Below the pieces are notes generated by a model, which saw nothing but the letters and a program-made list of their open reading frames with translations, searched no databases and was not told the DNA's origin. Below are positions 43,676-58,600 of a DNA stretch of 64,000 nt, in pieces. Position 1 is the stretch's first letter; each line of letters starts with the position of its first letter. Made by a program: the position numbers and the translations under genes. The stretch comes from Symbiodinium natans (Eukaryota; Sar; Dinophyceae; Suessiales; Symbiodiniaceae): contig CAJNDS010002298.1 in NCBI GenBank assembly GCA_905221605.1, positions 367,085-431,084 of the forward strand. The letters run 5' to 3'.

Positions 43676-46600
43676 TGTGTTGAGTGACTTGCTTTGCGAG
43701 ACTCGCAGGCATAGAGTCGGGGTCCATCCGCAACCAGCTCATCGACAAGCTGGAGCAGCCGTGGGCTCAGTGGTGTAGTGTGGAGATGTTGAGACGCGAC
43801 CGGGTTCCCGTTGCTGCCACGTCTGACGCCCGTCCGAACAAATTCCTGCCGGAAAGGTCAGTGCAGCTACTGATGAAGTCTCTCGCAGACACGCTGGAGG
43901 TCAACATTCACGAGGTGAGAGACATGTAATTTGACTTGCAGCCCACTCTGTTTGCTTCTTTGCGACACAGGCCACAGCTGCGTTCGAGGGCATTTTCGCC
44001 AAGTTGCAGACGCAGGCCTCAAAGCCTCCTTGCTCCGGGCCCCATAGACCCCTTGCACGTGTCACGGACCATGGAGGTCTCAACGATCGAGGAGTGCTCG
44101 GACATGAAGGACACGGGCTCAGAAACATGAAGTCTGTTCCTTGAGTTGTAAACAGACACCCTCCTCATTCGTAACGCATGGTGACGCACATGGTCGACTC
44201 GCCACAAGTGCTGGCTGACTGCTGTGCAGGACTTCCTGAAGTCCATCCCGAGTGAGCTCGCCAAGCTGGCAGGGGCCGTCAACGAAGCCATCGGATTGAC
44301 AGACTTGGTCCTCGCCCCGGGATCTTCTAGTACATTCTATTACCCATCTCTGAGGGAGAAGTTGATAGTTGTTGTGGCGTGTTTAGGTGGTTTATGTTTC
44401 GTTATGGTGATGCTGGAGTATCCTAGGTTGAGGATCTCCGCTACGAGCTGCCAGCTGAAACGCTGGAAGCGCGCTGGGAGATGCCGGGGAGCCTGGAGGG
44501 CTTGGCGTGTCCCTTGCCGCATCGTTGGCGCATGTGGCGCCTTTTCTACTGGGGTTCAGGTTTGGCTCCTCCGGGCTTGTGAAGTCCAGGGCGGCCAAAT
44601 GTCTGGAGTGCGCCCGGACACGGCTGGCCTGAGGCACACTAGGGCGTGGCTCCAGCGTGTGCCGTTGTCAGGTACCTGAACAACAAGCACGACGAGTTCC
44701 TGCAAGGTCAGGAATCCGAGCAGAAGGCCGGCTGGACCTGCAAACAGATGAAGGGCCGTCCGATGGACCACCAGACAATGCCAGGAGTTTGAGTCTCGGC
44801 TGGTGCGCCTGGAGGAGGCGGGCGCAAGCAGCCGTTGTGAACATTTCGTGAACCATGGGCCATCGTGGGCCCTGGCACAATTTGGCACATGACACAACTA
44901 CACAACTCTGGCGCAGGTCATTGAAAACTTCTCCCAGTACAAGGACCTCGGCCAAGTCCGGGAGGTCGCTGAAAAGGTGGGGGCACCTTGTGATGCGTTC
45001 CTGATGCCATGAAGATGCCTCAATAAGGCTTTTGCTGGGCTTTTGCCGACTTTGACTGTAGTGTTAACATTGTCGCAGGTTCGGACGACGTCCGAGGAGA
45101 TCAAGCAGTGCCAGGATTTGGTTCGCTTGTTCAACTCCCGCGAGGCAGCATGCTCTGTGCGCATGCGCCCATATGTGCCCATAGGTGTCCTGCCGTCAGT
45201 TGGTTTGCTGTGTTGCCACGATGCCATGGGGCAGGTGCTGTTTGACAGGGCATGGGCCTCAACTGGTGCTCAGTTTGGGGCGGCATAGTGCTGCGACGTC
45301 ACGGAGCCTTTGCCTTTGCCTTGGCCAAGGACCAGACGGACTATTCAAACCTCAACACAATGATCAAAACCTTCGAGCCGTACAACAACCTCTGGAAAAC
45401 GGCCGGAGATTGGGTCAACAACAAGGAGGTCCAAACCACCCACGGGCCCAGACCCATGAACTCAGAAAGGTGGTGCTCCTGAAAGCAGGCGTGGCTGCGT
45501 GGCCCCTTCGACGAGATTGACCCTCGTTACTGTGAAAACGAGGCTGGATCTTTCACTGCAGTCGCTAGAGTTTTCTTCATCCTGAAGATTCCATGGTGGC
45601 CGCCGGGGTGCCTCGACAGGTGACGAATGGTATCCGACTGCTATTCAAAACCATTCGCACCCTGAAAGAAAATGAGGAAACCAAGGCGGGGCGAGTTGCA
45701 GCATTGTCAGGTTATTGACGGTGTGTTGCCATGCTCACCTCTGCACCAGTCCATTTGCGGCATCGCCGAGCAGATTAAGCTAGAGCTGGAAGAGCCGGCG
45801 CCTGAAGCACACCAGCAATGGAAGACTCTGACGGTCTCGGGAGAGGAAGTGCAGCTGCTTAGCAGGCGTAGCAATGCTCGCTGCAGGTTCAAGCCGAACT
45901 TGCCACTGGTGACCGGTCTACGCAATGAGGGCATGCGGCAACGACATTGGGCCAGCTAATGCACGCTTGCAGAAAGTTCGCGTTGTGTGACCGTTCTCAT
46001 TGTGGGGGGTTTGCAACCTTTACAGCTGCCGTGATGTGGAGTGCTCTCATGCATTCTGCCTGCCAGGAGCAGATCTCGGATAAGCTGCTTGCTGAGCCAG
46101 CTACATCTGCCAGTGCAGCCTGCTGTCTGGGTTGCCCATGCTTTTGCACAGATAAACTCATGCAACAGGTTCTCAGGTTCTCTCGCCCAGGTCGTCCGTG
46201 CAGGTGGGGCCAGGCATGGAGGGCGGCTTCACGCTGCAGAGGCACGGCCTGCTTTGCAAGCTCTCAGAGTTGACCCGCACGCAGCTCGCACATGTACAAC
46301 GTCCCAAGTAAGCCTGCACCCGAAGCAAGACCAGCCCAGGATGTTGGACCTTGGCCTCCTAAACTTCGCCAACGAGGCTTTCGGAACTCTCGTGCGAACT
46401 TTCGCCTTCTCCGAGCCATCTGATGCCATTTGCTCCGTTTCCACAGGTGGCCGAAGTGGGGGACCGCGCCGGCAAAGAGTATGGCTTGGAAAAGACTCTG
46501 AACAAGATGAAGGCCGCAAGCATCTGCACATATCTGCACACTAAGCCTGCACGAAGCCTGCCTTCCCGGAGCCACATGTCTATTGCGTGGACTTTTTGTG

Positions 46601-49600
46601 AGGCGGACTGGGAGCCTCTCCAGTTTGACCTCTCGGAGAAGTACCGGCCTGCTCCCGACAAGACGCCGTCATCATGTGTTTGTACAGACCTCGGCGGTGT
46701 TAAGGAAGACGGGCACATATGTCCTCAAGGGAGACGGGGAGGCCCTGCGTGTGGGTCGCAAATCCTGGGCCCATAATCAGGGAGTTTCTCGGCGCCTGGC
46801 GCCTTTTGCAGGCCATGGTTCTTCTGGACGAGCACATCGTAACGACGCAGGCGAGGGCTGTCACGTTTTGCGACGTGGCAGATCAGTTGAACTCTCAATG
46901 GCACCAAATGCGCCTCTACCTTCAGGCGATGATGTTCTCCACTTTCAAGGGTCCCTTCGAAGAGGACATTGATGAGTCGCGGGCTTACTATCGGTGTGGA
47001 TGAACGTGGCGGAATTTCAGAGGCGCAGAGAAGTTGCACTTGCCAAAGGTGGAATACCCGTCTCATGCGGGTGTCCGAAACTCTCGAGGAATGGTCGCAC
47101 CAGCCGTTTTTCTCGAAGCCTCCAGTTACAACTTTCCAGTGGATCTCCTGGTGATCTGCAAAAACCCGCTGGGCCAGGCTCAAGTGCCAGAAGGCTTGGA
47201 TGTACCTCCAGCCCATCTTCGACTCTGACGCTGCTTGGCTGCATGAACGATGCGCAGTTTTTTGTGTGCTGCAAAACGCAATGCGGTTTCAGGACATCAT
47301 GCGACAGCTTCCGACCGAAGGCCTTTTTTTTGGGTTTTATTTACATTCCATCTAACTACCCCCCAAAGGTCGGAGTTACCATCAGCGATCAGAGTGCAAC
47401 ACTGCACTTTGGAGGCAAGCGCTTCAAGCACGTTGATGCAACCTGGCGCCAGGACTTGTGCAGACTTCCTGCTTTCTGTGAGCCCAGTAGCTGCCCTGCC
47501 GACTTCCGAAACCTACCCCGAATCTTTCCAGGAGATGATCAACACGCGGGAAAATCCCAAGATCATCGACATTTGCGCCACAGAGGGTCTGCTGGAGAAG
47601 TGGCGTGAGTGCAACGCGGGGCAGCCGAGCTTGTCTTGGGATGACAAAAGTAGCCAGTGCGAAGCCGAACTCCGCAGAGCATCAGCGTGCATGAGCTGAC
47701 ATTAGCTGGCATGTGCCAGATTACGTTGGACATGGTGCAGAAAGGCTTGGAGGCCACTGCGGGTGACAGGAATGTCCGGTAGACCGGTAGAGTTGTTACA
47801 TAGTTCTTGCCAGGACTACTTGGAAACCAAGCGGTGAATGCCTCAAACGCTGCTGTTGATGATTGTCTTCTCGCGGTGCGGTTTCTAATTCGCGGTAAAT
47901 GTTACCGTAGCATACCGTGATGACGTGCATATGTGCTTCCGTGGAGCTCGAGGGGTCGTTTGGCAACTGGAGCCCCATGTTCCTAAGGAACGGATTCGCG
48001 CGGTTCTACTTCCTTTCCAACGACGAGCTCCTCGAGATCCTGTCGCAGACGAAGGCCAAAGTGCCACACTGTGCCGCAGTACGCCTGATTTTGCTGACTC
48101 TTTGTGGCATCTGTTGACTGGCCGCTTTTGCCATTTGGCCAGGACCCAACTAGGGTGCAGCCCTTCCTGTCGAAGGTCTTCGAGGCCATGTCCAAAGCAC
48201 GGGTCTCAGGCATCCGAGCTTTTGCGGAGGCAACGCAGTCGGAGTATTTTTTCGCATGTTCCGTGGGTCGGTGCTCCACTCGCTTCTATCTTTCGTTTTT
48301 TTTTTTTTTTTGTTGCCTCTGCTGTGCAAATCTTGTTCTCAAAGCCGCACACATGTTTCTGTGTCTTTGTAACCGGCTTTGGGCTTCCCCATGGTCCGCC
48401 CCCCACCACCCCTGTGGTCCCCGCTGTTTAGGGTTAGGGGTTTGAGGGTTTAGGGGTTTGGGGGGTTTTGGGGTTTAGGATTTTAGGGTTTGAGGCTTAG
48501 GGTTTTCAAGGTTTTGTGGGTTTTGCCTAGGGCTCTTCAGGGTTTAAGGCTTCAGGGTTTGTTTCGGGTTGCAGGTTTTAGGGCCTGGGGTTTTAGGAGT
48601 TTGGGGTGTCAGGGTGTTCGGCTTTTGGGGTTTAGGGCTTTGTTGTTTGTTTAGGGTTTAGGGTTTAGGGTTTTAAGGGTTTGGAGGGCCCAGGGTTCAG
48701 GGTTTAGGGTTTAGGGATTGCGTTCGGGTTTTGGGTTTAGGGGTGGGGTGCGGGTTGGGGGGACGTGGCTTCGGGAAGTTCGCTTCTAGGCTAAAATGTG
48801 CTAAAATGCCATGGGGACGGGGGGGGGGTACTGCGCGACACAGCACCATACATGATTCCGGTGCGGCGGGCCCTCCCCCCCCCCAATGGTTCCACCCACG
48901 CAAGACCCACAAAGCTTGAAAACTCTCTACCCTAAGCTTCGAAACCCTAAGCCCTAAACCCTAAACCTTATAAACCTCAAATTCTAAACCTCATCCCAAC
49001 GACAGGGGGGACCACCGGCGGGGGTATCCCTTACCTTGGGCCGGGGGGGGTGGAGGTGGCGGAGACTGGGCGACACTGCACCATATGTTGGGTGTCCAGG
49101 GTTTCGTCGGATTTGGGCGGGTTTTTGGGTTCTGGCCTTGGGTTGTTAAAGTTTTGGGTCCAGTTTTTGGGTTTTACAGGTTTTAGGACTTAGGGTTTGT
49201 AACCTTGGTCTGGGGAGGGCTTACGATTCAGGTCTTGGTCCTTGGAGGGTCTATGGCTGTTAAACTGTTAGCGCTTATGGGCTTTCTGTTATCATGAAAG
49301 CTAGCCAAGATAGTCTTGAGTCTTGAATTGTGTTTTGTTTAGCAGTCTCCTTGGACCCCATCTGCTGTCAGGAATGGCAGCTTTCTGGTACAGTAGCCCA
49401 AATCCTAGGATCATTGTCACTTCTTCTAGAGATCCACAATTCTACGTGAGTTAAAGATAGCTTCAGGATCCGCAGTCGATACTCACCATGTGCTATGGCC
49501 ACCTGGTGCGGGTGTAAAATCGTGATTTGTTAGAAACGAACTTAATTGCATTCTCTTCGTACACTCGCCTCATTCTTACCTTCATCAGCTAGTACACTTT

Positions 49601-52600
49601 CCTCATTCTCATCACGGCTTCTCCTGCACTCACTTCTAGTAATAAAGGAGCGAACGAAGTGAGTGTGTGAACCCGTGATCGAATGATACAAGTGAACACA
49701 TGAACGCAAACAGTGAGCGGGACAATATGATTATTACGGGCGGCCCATGAAAGAGCTATAAATGAGGGCCGCGATTACACTATAATTTAGTACGTTGTTT
49801 TGGGCACCAAATGAGTCTTTAATGTGCCCCTTTAACACACAGTATTCATATGCGAAAAAACCATATATATTTTTGATGTTTAATCGCAAGGAACGAAGAG
49901 ACGCACGAATCTAATGTTACAATTTGGGCTTTTCTTCGGGGCGCTCTTTGTCTTCTTTTTTATGCGCCCCTTAAACACTATTATCTTGTTTGAAGTTTCA
50001 AGTAGTCTCAACAGATACAAGTGAATGAAATAACACTTCATCTGTGAATTAGCGAAAGAAAGAAGATAATAGGGGTGTTCATGACATTCACGCGGAATCA
50101 TTATTGCAAATGCGAAGTGAACAAATAAGCAAGTAAACGAGCGTAGTAGAGTGCACGCAGTGAATGCGAGAACGAGCGGAAAGGAACGTGCGTCGTTCAT
50201 TCATTCACTCCTTATCACCTTTCTTAACCTGTAATATTACTCTTTTTGGTTTTCTCTTCGCGGTGTTGATTTGTATTCTCTTCGTTTAGCCCGCGGTTAA
50301 TACTAATATGAGTACGAAGCTTCCGAGAGTGAGATGGCCTGTCAACACGGTAGTGTTTGATGCGATCTTCATGGTCTCAAACCGTTGATGCCAACTTCAA
50401 TGCCGGCAAGGTTGTAGGGTTTGGGACACTTAGGGGTCAGCAGGAAAACTTAGACTACGTACCGTGAAGTGTTGAGTGTTGAGGTCACATTCACGGCAGA
50501 CAACGAAATCACGCACATGGCCCGGAGCTCGATGCAGCTGCTTCGGACTCTTCAGCCCGCCCGCGTGATGGCCTCATCACTGTGGTGTCAGGTTTCGCCG
50601 GAGGCGGAGACTGTTGAGATGGTGTCCCCTGTGGTAACGCACCAGAAGGCCTGAGCATGTACAGCACGTGATTGCTTTGCACTGGGCTGGTCAAATCTCA
50701 CTTTGTGGAGGCAGTCGAAGTTTGGATGGGTGACTTGCAAGATGGTATGTGCGGGGCCATCCGCCACTTGATTGCAGCCCAAAGAGGTAGCCGCACGCTT
50801 TCATCTTTGAGTCGAATGCGTGATATGTCTGTGTGATGCGGGTTAGGCAACGCCTTGCAAGTCGGCATTGGTGCTGGCCTCTGTTGTATGATGTGTGGGC
50901 GATGTGTGGACGGTTTCAGGAAAACAAGAGAAGGGCTGTGCCATGTTGTGCTATGTTGTGCCCAGCAAAAGCATCGAAGAAAACACTTCAGGCACCTATC
51001 CAACCATGGAGCGAACCGAGTGGGTGCTGTCAAACGCTGCCCAGATTGTGCTGAACGGCTCGCAGGCCTTGCTACACTTGTTGGGGCGGAAAGTCGGCCG
51101 TTGTTGAGCCACGCTGGCTGCAAGGTGTTCTGGACCTCCGAGGTCGAGGATGCGTTCGACTCTGGGACGGTGCCTGGGCAAAGCAGATCACCCCATGTCC
51201 TGCTCTGTGGCGATCGTTTGCTGCCCACACAATCCCACTCGCAGCTCCCGGACTATGCGAAGAAGCTCTCGCAGCAAATCCTGGATTTGATCATGCTTCT
51301 CCGCAAGGGGGCAGCCCTCCTAGACTCTGGATGTCCTTTCAGTGAGCTGCGCCACCCTAGCCCGATGACGTCCTGCGTCAGGTGACCAAGCTCCAGACCA
51401 AAACGATGAATGCGTTGATTGTTATCGATGTGCACGCAAAGGCCTTGTGCAGCGTGCGCAAGCTCGGAGCATGCTGTACCAGAAACGCTGCCAGGACGTG
51501 ATTTGGGGCTTTGTCGAACAAGGCGTGAAAGACAAGGCCGGACACAAATCTACCAATCGATCTACACAACAACCTGCTTGTGCATGATCTGTTGCGACCT
51601 TGAGTCCGTTGAACGAAGGGAGCTTCGCTGAGTTGATAGCTCATGCACCTTGCCGCAATATTGCTTTGCAGTTCTCGTTCGAGTGGATCTCCCAGCTTCG
51701 ATACTACTGGGAAGTCGATGATCGACAGCAAGAGAATATGTGGGTCGTGACCCTAGGTTTCTGGCCTTTCCCACTTTCCCAGAACTCAAGGCCAGCTTTC
51801 TCCAGGGGCTTGAGACGCTGAGGTCAAGTGCGTGCAGACATCTTTCCCGTACGGTGTGGACCCCAGCTCTCTACCCGCACCACCCAGGGGCTGGCTTCCC
51901 CATGAGCCGAGGCTACGAGTACCTGGGCAACTCCATGCGCCTGGTCATCACGCCTTTGACCGACATGTGGGGGAACCCAAGTTCAGAAATCGTTCCCAGC
52001 GCACACCGCAACAGCGGCATCCCTAAAGGTGCTACATCACCTTGATGGGTGCCCAGTCTCTCAGCCTCGGTGGCGCACCAGCAGGTGTCCCACCCTGTGC
52101 GACGTGTTATGGAGCGAAGCTCTCTTTTATCTGACGGTTCCGGTGCTGATGATGGAGGTCCCGCCGGCACTGGCAAGACCGAGACAACCAAGGACCTGGC
52201 CAAGGCGCGGCGGGATGCGACGGGTTCGACGGATGGTGGGATGTGGGCAGTGAAAGGGCGCCTGCAGAGGCCTTGGCCAAGCAGTGCGTGGTGTTCAACT
52301 GCTCTCCAGAGATGGACTACATCATGGTGGGCAAGTTCTTCAAAGGCTCGGAAGTGCTTGTTGCGACAGCACGACGATGGCCCAGTCGCCAGGTTTGGCC
52401 TTCTCTGGGGCATGGTGCTGCTTCGATGAGTTCAATCGCATCAACATCGAGGTGCAGAGCCAGCGGCAGCGACGCCAGTGCTGGAGATTATTAAGACCAC
52501 TGCAAACCTGCAGGGAAATCAGAAGTCAAAACTCCGCATGCTCTGCAGTCTTAACAGCTTCTGATCCTCTACCGTCATGTGGGATAGGCGAGCATGAGAA

Positions 52601-55600
52601 CTGCGTTGCTGCATGTGTCCTGAAGAACCATGTGCAGGTGCTGTCCGTGATTGCGCAGCAGTTGATGGTCCTGTTTGGTGTCTGGGTGGACAATGGTGGA
52701 CATATCAGGTGTATGGTAGGTGTGACGGAGAGATGAGAGAGTCGACTGCTGCCTTGCTCGGCCATCCCAGCCTAGGCAAGAAAGCCGAGCTGCTCGGCTG
52801 AGCCTTGAAAGTGTTGTTTGGCAATGCCTGGAGATGCCTGAAAGTGTCCCATCCACTCAGCTCAAAGTTAAACTATACAATCCCCGTGACAGGCTGGGGA
52901 GCTACAACGACACCGTCGAGCTGGAGTTCGAGGGCACCCTCATCGACGCAGCCTCAGTCCGTTTCTGCGAGGCCGGCAGCCTGAGGTCATCGTCGTGTGA
53001 CGCAGCTGCAGCCGAGGTCATGAAGCCCACGTTCAACGTCTTCATCACAATGAACCCAGGCAAGAATCAAGTGCCATCGAGAGTTTGTCAACACGCCTTC
53101 AGCGCACACATTATCTCACATTCAATGTGAGTGCTCGCGCAGCAGTTTGCTCGACACCCCATCAAGTTCTCGCTTCGGCTGTGCCCATAGGCTATGCTGG
53201 GCGAGCTGAACTGCCGGACAACCTGGCAGCTCTCTTCCGGCCGGTGGCCGGTCGCCTAGAGAGCACATACCCGAGTCTCCAAGTATTCCAAGAGCTTCTG
53301 AGGCCATGATGGTGCCAGACTACGCGCTCATTGGCGAAATCATGTTCAGTCCTAAGCCGCTGCTATGTTCTAGCCATGCAGCTGCCTTCAGACAGGCGGG
53401 TTGACCTGCGGGGACGCAGGTTCTATGCCTACGGATTTACGGAGGCAAAGATTCTGGCCAAGAAGATGGCTCTTGCCTCAGTTGGAAGTTTGGAAATGCA
53501 GACCAGGGCAAAAACCTTCTCTGACCAGCTTGTGTTGATGCAAAGGTGACAACATTCACCCTCTCGTCGGAACAGCTGTCTTCACAGCCAGAACCTCTGC
53601 TTCTGGCCCGTTGCCGTAACCTACTGCGACCAAGCCTGAACGGCGCCACGGGAATATCGGATTCGCATTTCAGAGCCTCAAAGTGGGAAACATGCGGGTC
53701 AAATTGGCGGATTGCCGAGGTTCCACTACGATTATGGTATGCGAGCAGTGAAGAGTACTATTGAGATGTGTGGCAAGCTGAAGCGCGAGGCGAGGGTGTC
53801 GAGATGTTTCGAGCCTTTACAGTCCTCCTCTTCAGGTTGCGGAAGCCTCTGGCTCCAGGGATTTCGGTTCTGGAAGTTTCGGAAGCCATCGGAAAGCCTG
53901 CTTTGGTGCTTACTTTGCTGGCCTTGTGGTAGCGCTGCCAGAAATTCAGAAAAGGTGGGTGACCAGCTGCCCGAAGACCAAATCACGCTTCGCGCGCTGC
54001 GGGACGTCAACGTGCCGAAGTTCCTGAAGGACAATCCACCACCGAGTGGTGCCACCCGCATTCACCGGCTGTATGTTATGCTTCAGAATTGAAACGGCCC
54101 ACCTACAAACGGCCCTAAAAATCTGCCTGGCGTTGTGAGAAATGTTGCTGTTCTGCACTTTGCAGGATGACTTGCCCCTGTTCGAGCCAGCGGCTCAGTG
54201 ACTAGCAAGACCAATGCGGCCGACGTTCACAGAGCGGCACCATCAGGAACATCATCTCCGACCTCTTTCCAACCACAGAGAGGCCGGTGGTGGAGTACGG
54301 CAACCTGACGCCCGTCATGGAAGCGTGCGGCAAGGCATCTTGTTCTTTTCTTCCTTTTGCAAATGTTTGATGGTTGTTTTGCACGGCCTTGCTTCGGCCG
54401 TTCCCCTCTACCTCTACCAGTGTCATCCTTGTTCCGGATGCAGGAGCAGAATCTGCAGCTCACCGACAATTTCGTAGTCAAGGTCCTGTTCGTCGCCCGC
54501 ACCTGTAACAGAGAGGGCTGAGTTCTAAGTGTCGATTCAGGGTTCCGGCATGTTCTGGCCTTTGCATGATGTGACCCTGTGCAGGTGGTGCAGCTCATCG
54601 ACACCATCGGGGTGCGACACGGCCTCATGCTTGTCGGTCCTACAGGAGGCATTTCGAGCCGAACATCTTCATGTGCGAACCTGGCACCAGCTTTGTGTGG
54701 CCAGGTGGAAAGACTTGCAACTACCGCTTGCTGCAAGCCACTTCAATTGCAATGTGTGAGGCTGGGTCGACATGTACTGATGGCCTGAAGCAATGTTCAG
54801 AATAGCTGGAGTCCAGCAGCCTCATGCAACCGGGTAGCAGGCCGGCGACGCGAAGTATCAGAAGGTGCAGACGCACATCCTCAACCCCAAAGCCATCACG
54901 CAGGCATCGGGATGCAAACTGTCGGGGTGGTGCGGTGATGCTAGTTGTGATCGCCAGACGTAAGAGAATGTGTCGCTGCAGCTGTCTTAAGACTAGCAGC
55001 CTTCGTTTTTGCTTTTCAACTCGAAGAAGGTTCCACGCAAGCATCCAGGGTGCATGCTCGTGAGTTATCGGACGAGGGCCTCCTGGTCGATGGCGGAGTC
55101 AGAATTTGCAAAGCACTTGTAGGGGCAGACCCTAAAGCTAAAGGAAGCGTGCCTGCGCTGCATCGGCATGAATCGGCCCCCGGGCGACAAGCACAAGCTC
55201 ATCCATGGGCGCTGCAAACACCGGCACTTCGAGCCGGAGTTGCGACAATTCTTGGCTGAAGTTTTCAACGTCGCCTTGTCATTGTGTGTGTGTGCCAAGA
55301 CATCGGTATATACACTGCTGTGGCATGCCTCATCGATGTGACCAGGGAGTTTTGAGAATCAGCTGAAACACACATCATGTGATGAAAAGGTGCCAGTGGT
55401 CTCTGTCTCGGAGTCCAATTCGCAGCGCATGCCTGTCAGCCTTCTGGTGCCAGGCGCAGCTCTATGGAGCCTTCGACGAGGTCACCCGCGAGTGGTCGGA
55501 CGGGGTGGCTAGTGAGTGCGTCCAGCGCCAAGCCAGGAAAGGCAGCATGACACAGCATGGTCTTCTGTTCTTGCGCAAGTTAACCTCGCTTTCGGCAAGG

Positions 55601-58600
55601 TCCGCACAGCCGTGGCGAGTGGCAAGTCGGGAAGTCCTGACAACCACTGGGTCCAGAGCCCGTGATGTCTTCGGTGATGCCTGGAACGTAGTCATCCCAC
55701 GAGCCCAACCATGCCGAGAGTTGGTTCAGGTGATCTTCGACGGCCCCGTAGACGCTTTGTGGATCGAGTCAGCTGCTCACTTGTCTCCCCGCAGTTCCAT
55801 CTCGAGGTTTTGGGATGTTTTGAGAAATACAGTCAACAGTGAGGTCGATGAACACGGTCTTGGACGACAACAAGAAGCTATGTTTGACATCGGGAGAGAT
55901 CATCTCCTTGACCCCGCAGATGAGGCTGCACCAGTGGTACTCGTATGTTTTCAAATGGTCACGTCACATGTTTGTTGTCCTTGGCTTTGATGAGTGGTGC
56001 TCTCATCCACGCTTCATTTCGTTTCATCTGCCTCGGTTTTGCAGGATGGTGTTCGAGGTGGAGGACCTGTCTGTTGCCTCTCCTGCCACGGTCAGCCGGT
56101 GCGGCATGGTGTGGCCCTTGTGGCGCAGTGTCTTGAAGGCTCCATTGCGTACGGAGCTCGAGCTCAGGTCTACATGGAGCCATCGGCCTTGGGCAATGAG
56201 CCTTTGGTTCAGCCTGATGCCTACTGCTTCGAAGAGTCCGAGACATGCGGTGACCTAGCCGCTTCGCCTGGGTGTCTCACACATCGAGGTCCTGGGTGGA
56301 AAGGCTGCCCAGCACCTTCAAACAGGACGCAGAGCATATCGTAGCGCATCGCAGTGGTCGCACCTGGCTCCTGATTCGTTTGAGTGTGCGTTTGAGTGTG
56401 CTGATTTGGGTTCTCTTGGGTCCCAGGAGATGGTGGACAAGCTGAAGGAGCTGATGCTGGCCTGACGCCCCGGTGCCCCTTTTCTACGGGGTGTGGAAAA
56501 TGCACTTCCTGAGTTTCCAGCCGATATACTATGGAGACAGCTCTTGGGGAAGCCCAGGCCTACACCCTGCCGATGATCCGCACCGTCCGGAAGCTCACAA
56601 AGGTTCGAACGGCATGTGGGAGATGAAGTTGGAAGTTGGGTGGATATGTGTATCAGCAACTCTGTTCCCCAACGTCAAATACCCTCATCAAAGGCCGATT
56701 ATACCCCCAGTTCTTTTTCGAAGCCGCCTCTCACTTGACCCTCCCCCTCGCAGGAGCCCTCGATGACCGTAGACAACAACCTCTGCCAGTCACACTTCAG
56801 GCCAGCTTGCGTCGGGAGTGTTGCTGGCTTGTCAGGGGCCTTGTTGTGACTGCAGGCTGATGGATTGCTACTTCTACCCATACATCCCCACTGAAGCCAA
56901 GACGCCCAGTGCAGATGAAATCAACAAGCTTCAGTGCGGCGCCAAGCCGAAGCCGATTTTTCACCTGTTTGTTTTTTTTCTTCTGCAGCCCATGCAAAGT
57001 CTGGCTACGAATGCAAGGTCTCATCTCGTTCCCCTCTACTTCTTCACGTTGGTTTGGTCAGTTGGCCTGGGGCTCCAAACGCTTGCCTTAGAAGTACCAA
57101 GTTTTGCCACTTTGGATGTCCAAGGCGCCACCTGCGACAACAAGGGCCGTCAGATTGTGAACGACACCTGACTGCCCTACCTAACCTCTTGAAGCCTTTT
57201 GATCCATTGCCGGCAGCGACTCAACGCCGAGGACCGGCTGTGGGAACTGGTGAAGGAGTCCGGCGTCCAGGCGGGGAAGGGCACCCCAAAGCCACTTTGG
57301 ATCACCGCAAGCGCCTGGGGCTGGTTGAAGGGTTTCGTGCTTTTGTTTTTGTTAAGGGAGCATCCTGAGAGGGGGGGAATCATTTAGCTTGAGTCAAGCT
57401 GGTGACACAGCATGTCCTGCCCAGGTTTCGTTTTTTTCCCGCACGGAACAAGACGAAAGATATAGAATCAAAAGCAGTGCTGTTGCTATCTGCTCTGCGC
57501 TTCCTACAAAATATGACTGGGTCGCCATGTGCGGGCCGCTGTGTTACTTAAAGTGGTGTGAAGCAGCTTGCCTCTTTTGTTCTAGTGTGGCTGTGGCTGA
57601 CATTTAGAACGGGCTTCTGTTGATACAAATTGGTGGGCTTGCGCTGCTTTGGTGTTTGGGTTTGTGGGGTTCAGGGTTTGCAGTCTTGGGTTTCTGGGTA
57701 GGGCTTGGAGTGGCTTCGGGCTTTGCACTGTGGTGGTGTTTTGTTGGTTTAGGGCCTTTTACGATGGCTTAGGTTTCAAGGCCTCATGCGCTATTCTGGG
57801 TGGTCGGTTTTTGGGTTTGGGGTTCTGGGTTGAAGGCTTTTGCGCGACTGTGTGCAAATTGGGGTTCAGCGTTTCGGGCACTGCTGTACCCGCTGGCCAA
57901 CATATAACATATCTGCCTCATGGGTTCCTTCCATGGGCATTTCGAGGTTTAGGAATGCATTGTCTTCTTTGAGGGTTGAAGGTTTAGGCATATCAGGGTT
58001 CAGGGAATTGCACTGTATATTTGCTACTCTCCCCCCGGGTTATCTATGTTTTTCCGTGGTTATCCAGGCTTTTTGTGGTTGCGAGCCAATTAGATCGTTT
58101 CACAGGCCGCGGTGACCCATGAACCCCCCACCCCCAGCATGAGAGCAGCAACAAAATAACACCCGCACGAAAAATACCTAATCATCCTAGTCCCCTACAG
58201 AACATAAATGTACGCAAACCTTGAGATGTTGAGTCCTTTCCATCTATCCAAACACTGGGCACAACGACCTCCTCCCCTCCGCTCCCTTCAGCTCCGCTGC
58301 GCTCCCTGGTTTTTGGGGCTTATTAAAGAGAGGCCCCGAAACCCAATAGGGTTTATAGGGCTTTCACCCTATAGGGTTTAGGGCCGGGTTCAATCTGAAA
58401 CCTAAACCTTGAAACCCTATAGGGTTTCAAGGCTGAGAAATTACACCTAAACCCTCAACCTTTAAACGGTTAAGGTTTAAATATTAAGATTTAGGCATTT
58501 CCACCTAAGCCCATGGAGTTTAAACCTGAAGGGATTACGGTCTAGGCATTTAAACCTAAACGCTAAAGAACCCTGAAAGCCTAAAGGGCTCGGCTCAAAA

